DNA of 64,000 bases from Stagnimonas sp965279705 (GTDB lineage: Bacteria > Pseudomonadota > Gammaproteobacteria > Nevskiales > Nevskiaceae): positions 2,604,001-2,668,000 of the forward strand of contig OZ257257.1 in assembly GCA_965279705.1 (NCBI GenBank), written 5' to 3'. Made by a program: the position numbers and the translations under genes. Shown one piece after another: positions 24,784-32,431 of this stretch. How positions within the stretch are numbered: the first letter of the stretch is position 1; each line of letters opens with the position of its first letter. Under the pieces are notes generated by a model. That model saw only the letters and a program-made list of their open reading frames with translations. It did not search any database and had not been told where the DNA came from.

Positions 24784-26181
24784 CTACGCAAGACTCCAGA
24801 TGTTGATGCCGTCTCGCCAGGTTTTGCGCACACGAACGGCGGCAAGGTCGCGACGCGCGTCTGACCAGCAACGGTCGAGTAGGCAGAGGTCGGCAGGCTG
24901 GCCCACGGCAATGCGGCGCGGTGCGCCACCGGGTGCATCTAGCGCAGTGGTAAACAGCGCCAAAGCCTGCTCGGGCGTAAGCGCCTCCTGCGCGCCCATC
25001 ACCTGCCCACTGCGCGTACGACGCGACACCGCCGCCTGCATCGCTGACCATGGGTCAGGCTCGCCGAACGGCGCATCGCTGCCGCCCGCCAGCGGCACAC
25101 CAGCATCCAGCAGGCCACGCAGTCGATAGAGCCAGGGTTGGTCTTCAGCCGCGACCTCTTGCAGATATTCATCGCCGCGCTCGGCAATGAAGTGCGGTTG
25201 GGCGACTACCGTCAGCCGCAGTGCTACGAGCTCGGCCAGCAGATCGGGCGGGGTCACCGAGGCGTGTTCGATGCGGTCATCCGCATGCACGCCCGCCTCA
25301 CGCAAAGCCGCCAGCGCGAACACCAGATCCGTGCGCGTCACGCAATGAAACGCCGCACCGCGCCCGGCGCGATGGCAGTCGCGAATATCGCTGCACAGCG
25401 CATCAAAATCCGGCAGATCATGCTCGTGCAGATGAAACTTGCGGGCGCCACGCAGCAGTCCGGGCTGCGATGGCATGGCATCCAGACTGGCGTCGCCCAT
25501 CACCATCAGCTTTTGCAGCAGCTCGCCGCGCGCCTGCGCTGCCGCGAAGTCCTGCCATGTGGCCGCCGAGTTCTGCGGCGTGGTGTCGGTGACACCCGTC
25601 ACGCCATGGCTCGCAAGCAGGCGGCTCACTCCATGCAAGCTCGCACGCTGGCGCGGCAGGCGCGAGCGCAGCCAGTCGTCGGCATCGTAGAGTCGGCCGG
25701 TGGCGCGGCCCTCGACACGCTCCAGTGGATCGCAACCCTCACCCGCTTCGACTTGCTGCAAGGCCAGCGAATTGAGCAGCCACAAGCGGCCGCTGCGGTG
25801 CTGGATGCGCAGAGGCCGCGCGGGGCCATGCTGATCTAGCCAGTCGCGGTCGATGTCACCCGCAACGGTCTCGTGATAGCCGATGCCACGCACCCAGGTG
25901 CCGTCATCCGGTGCGGCCGATGCCGCGTGCAACGCTGCCACCAGTTGGGATGCCGTCTGCACCTGCGGCGGGCCGCACGGCACCGAGGCGCGCGAGGCGG
26001 CGAGCGAGAACAGATGCAGATGATGGTCGTGCAAACCCGGCAGCAGCGCCGCAGCGTGCGCATCGATTTCAGACTCATCGTCTTCACGCACCAGCTTCTG
26101 GCCGATGGCTGCAATCAGGCCACCGCTAATACGCACATCTGCGTGCGTATCTCCATACAACTCGGCATTGCGGATCAGCAT
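24784..26181 (-). CDS. Amidohydrolase family 3 enzyme
   Basis: The 465-residue protein has a metal-binding HDHHLHLF motif near the N-terminus (residues about 58-66) and later conserved segments GSDAPFGEPDPWSAM and TPEQALALFTT. This matches amidohydrolase family 3 (YtcJ/NfdA-like), which hydrolyses N-substituted or amide bonds in a TIM barrel. The ATG at 26181 overlaps the upstream CoA-transferase stop by 7 bases. The actual substrate is not evident. Confidence 0.88.
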   Translation of the reverse strand: MLIRNAELYGDTHADVRISGGLIAAIGQKLVREDDESEIDAHAAALLPGLHDHHLHLFSLAASRASVPCGPPQVQTASQLVAALHAASAAPDDGTWVRGIGYHETVAGDIDRDWLDQHGPARPLRIQHRSGRLWLLNSLALQQVEAGEGCDPLERVEGRATGRLYDADDWLRSRLPRQRASLHGVSRLLASHGVTGVTDTTPQNSAATWQDFAAAQARGELLQKLMVMGDASLDAMPSQPGLLRGARKFHLHEHDLPDFDALCSDIRDCHRAGRGAAFHCVTRTDLVFALAALREAGVHADDRIEHASVTPPDLLAELVALRLTVVAQPHFIAERGDEYLQEVAAEDQPWLYRLRGLLDAGVPLAGGSDAPFGEPDPWSAMQAAVSRRTRSGQVMGAQEALTPEQALALFTTALDAPGGAPRRIAVGQPADLCLLDRCWSDARRDLAAVRVRKTWRDGINIWSLA

Positions 26182-27536
26182 GGGATGCCCAGCTCTGCGA
26201 ATACCGCCTCGGTATCCGCGCCCAGACTCGGCGCGGCACCACGCACAGCGCGTACCGTGGGCAGCGCGATCTGCACACCAGCATCGCGCACGATTTGCGT
26301 CCAGTCCGTCGCTCGTTGCCTCGCGGCTTCCACCGAGGTCGGCGCATCGAAGGCAATGCAGTTTCGCAGCACTTCGCACAGCGACACAGACAACAGCTTT
26401 CCACCGCCATTTTTGTGGATAGCCCAAGCCGCCAGTGCGGCATGCAGGCCGGTCAAGGGGTCGGCGATGGCATCGCCACAGAACAGCAGCTCGCCGCTCG
26501 CGGCCTGCTGCCAGTACGACAAGCCGGCAGCCACCGCAGCATCGTCGCCATAGGCAATGGCCTGCTCATTCGCGGCATCGCGGCCGTAGCCGGTGATGGA
26601 TAGCCAGGTCAGTTGCGGGCGCTCCGCAAGCAACTCCTCTGCGACGATGCCCAGCTGCCGCAAGGCGCGAGGGCGTGAGGCTTCGATGACGATATCCGCC
26701 TGCAATAGCAGCGCCCGCAATTGCTGGTGACCAAGTGGCGTGCTGGCGTCGATGGCGACACTGCGCTTGCCCGCATGCAGAAAATCAAAGAACGCGGCGG
26801 GGCCGTTGCGTGCGCCATCCGGGCGTTGCGGGCTTTCTACCTTGATGACCTCGGCACCCAGTCGCTGCAAGAGATGGCTGCACAGCGGGCCTGCCCAGAG
26901 TGAAGAGAGATCAACTAAGCGCGGCCTGCGCGCGACGGTCTGTGAACGAGCCTGGCTCACGCTATGTGTCACCACACACCAGCCATGAGTCGCATTAGTG
27001 GGCAAGGCGTTGGCGGCGACGGCGAGCCCCAGCAGGCGACCGCGCTCAACCAGCTCTTCGGTGGCGCGAGTACGCACTGCACTCGCGACGGCACTCCAGT
27101 CTGCTGCGACGTCCTGCTCCAACCACGCCGGCAATAGCGCCCAATCGTCATCGCGCGCCAGATTGAGCGCGATGCTGCCATCCGCGACATCGAGCAGGTG
27201 GCAGCTGCTTCCGGGCGATACCGTACCCGCACGTTGCAGGCCCGCAATGGCAGCACGCTCACTCAGCAACTGCGATCCGCGTAGGCCATCAAACGTATCC
27301 TTCGGCGCGAGGCTCGCAAGTGCAGCCAGCACGCCATCGGCACAGGCAGCGAGCGGAATGGGGCACATCTGCGGCGCCCCATCAGCGCGGCCTGTAAGCG
27401 ACATCAAGCCGCTCTGCGCCCAAGTCAGCGCGGGATGCTCATCTGCCAGTGCCAGCTCACACGACAGGCCCAGCGACGCGAGCAGTTGCTCGCCGTAGGC
27501 ACGCGCTGTGTGCGTCAGGGCTTGCGCTGCGCCCAC
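26175..27536 (-). CDS. CaiB/BaiF CoA-transferase family protein with extra N-terminal half
   Basis: The 453-residue protein has a canonical CaiB N-terminal domain only from about residue 205 (PRLVDLSSLWAGPLCSHLLQ, then VIKVESP, ITGYGRDAANEQAIAYGDDA and CGDAIADPLTGLHA). That domain lacks the usual C-terminal part of the family. The first 190 residues contain LTWAQSGLMSLTGRADG, which looks like another portion of a CaiB fold. Overall this could be a rearranged or permuted member. It starts with GTG and overlaps the SRPBCC gene end by 22 bases. CoA-transferases of this family move CoA between acids. Confidence 0.82.
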   Translation of the reverse strand: MGAAQALTHTARAYGEQLLASLGLSCELALADEHPALTWAQSGLMSLTGRADGAPQMCPIPLAACADGVLAALASLAPKDTFDGLRGSQLLSERAAIAGLQRAGTVSPGSSCHLLDVADGSIALNLARDDDWALLPAWLEQDVAADWSAVASAVRTRATEELVERGRLLGLAVAANALPTNATHGWCVVTHSVSQARSQTVARRPRLVDLSSLWAGPLCSHLLQRLGAEVIKVESPQRPDGARNGPAAFFDFLHAGKRSVAIDASTPLGHQQLRALLLQADIVIEASRPRALRQLGIVAEELLAERPQLTWLSITGYGRDAANEQAIAYGDDAAVAAGLSYWQQAASGELLFCGDAIADPLTGLHAALAAWAIHKNGGGKLLSVSLCEVLRNCIAFDAPTSVEAARQRATDWTQIVRDAGVQIALPTVRAVRGAAPSLGADTEAVFAELGIPC

Positions 27537-27961
27537 AGCAGTTCGGCGCGCTGATGGATGGCAGCGGTCATGCCGCCAAAACCGGCTTCGAGTTTATGCT
27601 GGAACAGCGCGAGCACAACCACGCGAAACCATTGCTTTAGATGAAAGGTGGACTTGTAGCGCGTGCGCTCTGCACCAAGGGCTTCGACATCATGCGAGCG
27701 GAAGCTCGACAGCAGGCCGGGCACCGGCCGCATGCAGTAGGCGAAGCGCTTGCCCTCCACATATTCCAGCATGACCTCGACCTGCTTCTGCGGCTTGGCC
27801 ATCAGCTTCACCGTCATAGTGATCGGGTCGCCCGGCTTCAGGGTGGACTCGCACTTCAGGCAGAAGGGATTCCACTCCGGGTAGCGCGCAAGATCAGTGA
27901 TGACCTCCCACACAACAGCAGCCGGGGCATTGATCTCAACGGTTTTTTCGATGACGAACAT
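27515..27961 (-). CDS. SRPBCC-domain protein
   Basis: The 148-residue protein has a polyketide-cyclase-type SRPBCC fold with VEINAPAAVVWEVITDL near the start, then YPEWNPFCLKCES and FGGMTAAIHQRAELL. It has no signal peptide. The ATG at 27961 overlaps the stop of the upstream acyl-CoA ligase by one base (TGATG). It could bind a hydrophobic intermediate. No catalytic role can be stated. Confidence 0.85.
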   Translation of the reverse strand: MFVIEKTVEINAPAAVVWEVITDLARYPEWNPFCLKCESTLKPGDPITMTVKLMAKPQKQVEVMLEYVEGKRFAYCMRPVPGLLSSFRSHDVEALGAERTRYKSTFHLKQWFRVVVLALFQHKLEAGFGGMTAAIHQRAELLWAQRKP

Positions 27962-29451
27962 CAAACAAACTCCTGCCGGATCACGCGGCGCAACACCTTG
28001 CCGGTTTCGTTATACGGCAGCGCTTCCTTGAAGACGATTTTCTGCGGTACGCGGGATGAGCGCAGCTTGGCTTTCACCAGCTCCTGCAACTCGGCGACTT
28101 CCGCGACCGCACCCGGCTTGAGCACGACGGCGGCGGCGACCGCCTCGCCCCACTGCTCGTCGGGCATGGCGACCACCGCCACATCGGCGACGGCGGCATG
28201 GCTCAGCAACACGTCCTCGATTTCACCCGGCGAGATGTTCTCGCCGCCGCGTACGATCACGTCATCCGAACGGCCGTCGAGAAAGAGATAACCCTCGGCA
28301 TCCAGATAGCCGCGATCCTTGGTGGGGAACCAGCCCTCGGCATCGAGCTGGCTGCCGAGCGAGAGGTATTCACCCGACACCTGCGGGCCGCGCACGAAGA
28401 CGAGGCCGGCTTCTTCAGCGCCTAGCAGCTTGCCGTCGTCGTCGCGAATCTCGATCTCGACCGCGCCGGGTTTGCCGACCGAACCGAGGCGGCGACGCAC
28501 GGCCGGATCGGTACTGGTGGCGGCGGCGCGGTGATCGTCCGGGCCGAGCACGGCGATGGTGCTGCTGGTTTCGGTGAGGCCGTAGGCGTTGGTGAAGTCG
28601 ACGCCGGGGAACAGTTCCATCGCCTTCTGGATGGTCGAGAGCGGCATCTTGCCGCCGCCGTAGGCGAGCGAGCGCAGCGCCGGCAAGCCAGCCGCCTCAT
28701 CGCGCTCAGCCAGGTGATCGACGATGCGTTGCAGCATGGTCGGCACGAGAAAGGCGTTGCTGACTTTTTCCGTGCGACAAGCCGCCAGCCAGTTCGCGGC
28801 CTCGAAGCCATCGAGCTGCACCATACGGCGGCAGGCGTAGGTGCTGCTGAGCACCGCCGAGATGCCGGCGATGTGGTACGGCGGCACGGTGACGACGATG
28901 GCGTCGTCCTCTTCCGCACAGGCGAACTCGATGGTGCCGAAGATGTAACTGCTCAAGTTCTCGTGACGCAGGATCGCCGCCTTGGGCTTGCCGGTGGTGC
29001 CGCTGGTGAACAGCTGCACCGCCACTTCGCGCGGATCATCGCCGGGGATGGGCGGCTCGCCGGTGATGGCGGGCAGTGACATGAAGTTGCTGCGATCGAC
29101 CAGTGTCACGCCCGCATGCGCATCGACCAGCTTGGCGTAGTCCGGGCTGGTGACGAGGTAGGCCGGTGCGACGCGCGCCACCAACTCGTTGATCTCGGCC
29201 TTCGTGAGCCGGTAGTTGAGCGGCACGTAGGGCATGCCAGCATAGGCGGCCGCAAAGAGTGCGACGGGGGCGGCCGGGCTGGTCACATCCAGCAGCGCGA
29301 CATAGCTGGCGCCACTGGCCTTGATGACCTCTGCCGCATTCCAGGCGCGTTGGCGCAGCTCGGCATAGCTCAGGCGCTCGCTGCCGCAGACAACGCCGAT
29401 GCGGTCGCCGAAAGCTTCGGCGGCCATGTCGAGAATGGTCGCGATATTCAT
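27961..29451 (-). CDS. Acyl-CoA synthetase (AMP-binding)
   Basis: The 496-residue ligase activates a carboxylic acid as its CoA thioester through an acyl-adenylate. It has the phosphate-binding loop LFTSGTTGKPKAA, NAYGLTETSS, TKDRGYLDAEGYLFLDGR and the C-terminal lysine region KALPYNETGKVLR-like segment (EALPYNETGKVL). The length is normal. It sits in the catabolic run with CoA-transferases, an Ltp2-like protein and a hydrolase, so the substrate may be a steroid side-chain acid or other aliphatic acid. No specific substrate can be deduced from sequence alone. Confidence 0.93.
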   Translation of the reverse strand: MNIATILDMAAEAFGDRIGVVCGSERLSYAELRQRAWNAAEVIKASGASYVALLDVTSPAAPVALFAAAYAGMPYVPLNYRLTKAEINELVARVAPAYLVTSPDYAKLVDAHAGVTLVDRSNFMSLPAITGEPPIPGDDPREVAVQLFTSGTTGKPKAAILRHENLSSYIFGTIEFACAEEDDAIVVTVPPYHIAGISAVLSSTYACRRMVQLDGFEAANWLAACRTEKVSNAFLVPTMLQRIVDHLAERDEAAGLPALRSLAYGGGKMPLSTIQKAMELFPGVDFTNAYGLTETSSTIAVLGPDDHRAAATSTDPAVRRRLGSVGKPGAVEIEIRDDDGKLLGAEEAGLVFVRGPQVSGEYLSLGSQLDAEGWFPTKDRGYLDAEGYLFLDGRSDDVIVRGGENISPGEIEDVLLSHAAVADVAVVAMPDEQWGEAVAAAVVLKPGAVAEVAELQELVKAKLRSSRVPQKIVFKEALPYNETGKVLRRVIRQEFV

Positions 29452-29458
29452 GGCGGTG

Positions 29459-29767
29459 TTAGTCGGAAGACGGCAGCTGCTTGGCCTGCTTCACTTCCAT
29501 TGCAGTGCCGTTGAACACCAGCGAGCCCTTGCCGCCCTTGGTGCAGAGCAGCTCCACCGATTCGTCGGCGTTGACGTAGCGCTTGCCAATCAGCGTATCG
29601 CCGCTCAGCGCAGCATCCAGCGCGCCGCTGCCGGTCGCCGTGGGGGCAATCACGTCTGCACCGCCGCATTGCAGCGTGTGCTCGCCGGCCGGGGCCTTGA
29701 TGACCATCACTTGCGTGTCGCATACGGCGCTTTTGAACCGCGCGCCTGCCTTCAAAACTGTTGCCAT
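29459..29767 (-). CDS. Small conserved-type protein of unknown function
   Basis: The 102-residue protein starts at the ATG at 29767, because GGAGG lies 6 bases upstream; an ATG at 29773 would touch that site. The protein (MATVLKAGARFKSAVCDTQ...) has three cysteines, LQCGGADVIAP and LCTKGGKGSL, and looks soluble. No known family could be named. Its stop is 7 bases before the ligase ATG, so the two are probably co-translated and functionally linked. Confidence 0.7.
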   Translation of the reverse strand: MATVLKAGARFKSAVCDTQVMVIKAPAGEHTLQCGGADVIAPTATGSGALDAALSGDTLIGKRYVNADESVELLCTKGGKGSLVFNGTAMEVKQAKQLPSSD

Positions 29768-29813
29768 GTTCATCCTCCAGAAGATGCGCGGATTCTGTCA
29801 GATGCAGGCGGCC

Positions 29814-30791
29814 TCAAACCTCGTCCAAATGGGCCACCACCGTGCGCGCCCAATCCGCCAGCCGCTGGAACAGCTCGGTGCGCGAGGCGAATAGAAAGTG
29901 GCTGTGGCCTGCGCCGGGTTGGATGTAGAGCGTGACGTCCTGACTGGCTGTGAAGGCCGCAGGCACTACGTGCGGCGGGCCGACCATGTCCTTGTCGCCC
30001 ACACCAATGAACACGGGCACGCTGACTTGCGCCGCCTCGGGGCCGACGTTGTTCGGCACCATCGAGAAGAACGCCGGCACCGGCAGCAACGGCGCGCGCG
30101 CGGCCTTGATGGCCTCCACCCCACGCGGGTCGGCCTTGTTGCCGGCGAAGATGGAGTTGGCCGCAGGCGAGGGTTTGATCTCAGGGTAGTCGGACACGAA
30201 CATCTTGCGCGCGCGATCCACCACTTGCGCGCGGATTAGTGCGGGTTCTTTCGACAGTTCGATGACTTTCGGGCTGACGTATTCGGGCAGGCCACGCGTC
30301 GAGAAACCCAGCACCGCGATGGCTGCGTGTTGCTGGTGCAACGCCTGCTGCGTGATGGTAAACATCGCCCCCATCGAGTGGCCAACACCGATGCTGCGCA
30401 GCGTGGGCTGAGCGCCGAACTGCGGCAGCAGGCTGCCATCCCGCAGCTGTTGCAGCACCGCAGTCGTGGCTTCGGTGTTCGCCTGTGTGATGCGATCAGC
30501 TGTCAGCGCGTAACTATCCGCAGGGCGACTGCTATCACCAACACCCAAGTGCTCGAGCACGACGACGATGAAGCCACGCGCCGTCATCTGCCGCGCAAAC
30601 GAGAAGCTGTCGTCATCCTGCGACAGCAAGTCGTAGTAGCGCCGGTTCATGCCGCCACCGGGCAGGCACACCAGCGCCACAGGCGGTGAAGCCAGCACTA
30701 ACGGTGCGAAGATTTCCGCTGCGATGTGCAGCGGCGCTTCGTCAGACAACTGGACGCTTACCGGCAGCGTCCGCATGAGAGAACCGGCCAT
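29814..30791 (-). CDS. Alpha/beta hydrolase
   Basis: The 325-residue enzyme has the nucleophile elbow VGHSMG with Ser139, a probable acid near GVGDKDMVG and the catalytic His in QPGAGHSHFLF (residue 296). It lacks a signal peptide and should act in the cytoplasm. The ATG overlaps the Ltp2-like stop by one base. It could be an esterase or a CoA-thioester hydrolase in the same pathway. Confidence 0.9.
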   Translation of the reverse strand: MAGSLMRTLPVSVQLSDEAPLHIAAEIFAPLVLASPPVALVCLPGGGMNRRYYDLLSQDDDSFSFARQMTARGFIVVVLEHLGVGDSSRPADSYALTADRITQANTEATTAVLQQLRDGSLLPQFGAQPTLRSIGVGHSMGAMFTITQQALHQQHAAIAVLGFSTRGLPEYVSPKVIELSKEPALIRAQVVDRARKMFVSDYPEIKPSPAANSIFAGNKADPRGVEAIKAARAPLLPVPAFFSMVPNNVGPEAAQVSVPVFIGVGDKDMVGPPHVVPAAFTASQDVTLYIQPGAGHSHFLFASRTELFQRLADWARTVVAHLDEV

Positions 30792-31963
30792 TAGTCTTTG
30801 GATAGAACCGCGCCCGCCATGCCGGAAGAGACCAGCACGTGCTCGACGCTCTTCTTGGTGACCTGATTGACCGAAGTACCACGGATCTGGCGCACGCCCT
30901 CGGCCATGCTGTTCATGCCGTGGATGTAGGCCTCGCCCGACAGACCACCGTTCGTGTTCACGGGCAAGGCACCGTCAATGGCCATGCCACCAGACTTCAC
31001 GAAAGCCGCTGCTTCGCCGGGCTTGCAGAAGCCAAAGCCTTCGAGTTGCAGCAACACGTGTGGGCTGAAGGCGTCGTACAGCATCGCGGCCTGCATGTCG
31101 GTGGGTTTCAAGCCCGTCATCTCCCACAACCGCTTGGCGACACCCTTGGCTTCGGGCATCTCGGTCATGTCTTTGTGATGGAAGTTGGCGATGACCTCGA
31201 CGTTGTAGGGGATGGATTGGCAGGCACCCGTGATGCGCACCGGCTTCTGCTTGAGATCACGCGCACGGTCGAGGCTGGTGACAAGAATCGCCACGCCGCC
31301 ATCTGACTCTTGGCAGCAGTCGAGCAGCCGCAGCACGGGCTCCACAATCCACTTCGAAGCCTGATGGTCTTCGACGGTGATGGGCTTCTGGTAGAACCAG
31401 GCATTGGGATTGGTGGCGGCGTATTTGCGCTGCTGCACGCAGACATGCGCAAGGTCGGCGTTGGTGAGGCCGTACTTCCACAGGTAGCGCTGTGCCTGCA
31501 TCGAGCCCCAACTGGCGGGCGTCATCGCGCCGAAAGGAATATTCCACAGCAGCGTGCCGGTGCCGTGACCATTGGTGTAGCCCGCCATGTCCGTCGACGG
31601 CTGGCCGAAGCGGTACTGGCTGCGCTCGTTCATCGCGCGCCAGATCAGCACGTTCTTGCACACGCCGGCATTCACCAGCGCCATCGCCTGGAAAATCGTG
31701 GCTGCTGCCGCCGCACCGCCACCGGGAATGCGCGTGGTGTAGGCGAGGTCTTTCACACCGAGACAGCGCGCGAGGGTGATCTCGTCACTGTTGTCGATGG
31801 TGAAGGTGATCATGCCGTCGATGTCCTGCGGGTTCACACCGGCGTCATCGCAGGCGGCTTTGGCGCATTCAGCGGCCAGCTGCAACTCGCTGCGGCCGGA
31901 AGCCTTTGAGAACTCGGTAGCACCAATGCCGGCGATGGCCGCTTCAGTAAATGTGCGGGCCAT
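30791..31963 (-). CDS. Thiolase-fold lipid-transfer/aldolase protein, Ltp2-like
   Basis: The 390-residue protein has the thiolase fold but not the classic catalytic Cys-His-Cys set, as in sterol-carrier/Ltp proteins. It begins MARTFTEAAIAGIGATEFSK and contains YDAFSPHVLLQLEGFGF and EAYIHGMN. Tyr296 and Tyr346 are spaced by 50 residues, as are the functionally important tyrosines 294 and 344 of mycobacterial Ltp2, a steroid retro-aldolase. It overlaps the DUF35 gene by one base. Ltp2 needs a DUF35 partner, so the pair strongly suggests side-chain C-C cleavage. An acyltransferase role is less likely. Confidence 0.85.
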   Translation of the reverse strand: MARTFTEAAIAGIGATEFSKASGRSELQLAAECAKAACDDAGVNPQDIDGMITFTIDNSDEITLARCLGVKDLAYTTRIPGGGAAAAATIFQAMALVNAGVCKNVLIWRAMNERSQYRFGQPSTDMAGYTNGHGTGTLLWNIPFGAMTPASWGSMQAQRYLWKYGLTNADLAHVCVQQRKYAATNPNAWFYQKPITVEDHQASKWIVEPVLRLLDCCQESDGGVAILVTSLDRARDLKQKPVRITGACQSIPYNVEVIANFHHKDMTEMPEAKGVAKRLWEMTGLKPTDMQAAMLYDAFSPHVLLQLEGFGFCKPGEAAAFVKSGGMAIDGALPVNTNGGLSGEAYIHGMNSMAEGVRQIRGTSVNQVTKKSVEHVLVSSGMAGAVLSKD

Positions 31964-32397
31964 TAGCTGCCCCTCCGCTTGAACACGGGGACTTTGTGAC
32001 TTTTCATTGTGTCCTCGAAGCAGACTTCCACTTCCATGTCCTGTTGCATGTCTTCGATCTTCACGCCGACGACGTTCGACACGAAACGCGTGCCTTCCTG
32101 TAACTGGATCACGGCGACGATGGGCGGCTCGCGGAAACCGAACGGCGGTGGATGCCGCGGCATGCACCAGGAATGCACCGTGCCATGGCCAGAAAGTTGC
32201 ACCTCCTCGCGCTTGAGGCTGTGGCAGTGCGCGCACATCGGCTGTGGTGGAAAGCGGAAGATGCCGCAGTCGCTGCATTTCTGGCCGATGAATTCCTCGC
32301 GGTCTGCGGCCTCCCAGAATTCCTTGGACTCCATCGTGACGATGGGCGGCAGGCGGATCGGCTTGGGTGCATCGGGTGGCGGGGCGACGTCAGTCAT
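31963..32397 (-). CDS. Zn-ribbon/OB-fold (DUF35) protein, probable aldolase partner
   Basis: The 144-residue protein has a zinc ribbon at C41, C44, C55 and C58 (CSDC and CAHC) and an OB fold after it. DUF35 proteins partner with thiolase-fold enzymes; the DUF35 domain of ChsH2 supports the Ltp2 retro-aldolase. Here it is a separate protein, not fused to a MaoC domain. The stop codon TAATG couples it to the Ltp2-like start. The tandem CoA-transferase gene lies 34 bases upstream of it. Confidence 0.92.
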   Translation of the reverse strand: MTDVAPPPDAPKPIRLPPIVTMESKEFWEAADREEFIGQKCSDCGIFRFPPQPMCAHCHSLKREEVQLSGHGTVHSWCMPRHPPPFGFREPPIVAVIQLQEGTRFVSNVVGVKIEDMQQDMEVEVCFEDTMKSHKVPVFKRRGS

Positions 32398-32431
32398 GTT
32401 GTGCTCGGTGAAGAGTGAGGATTCGTAAGAA

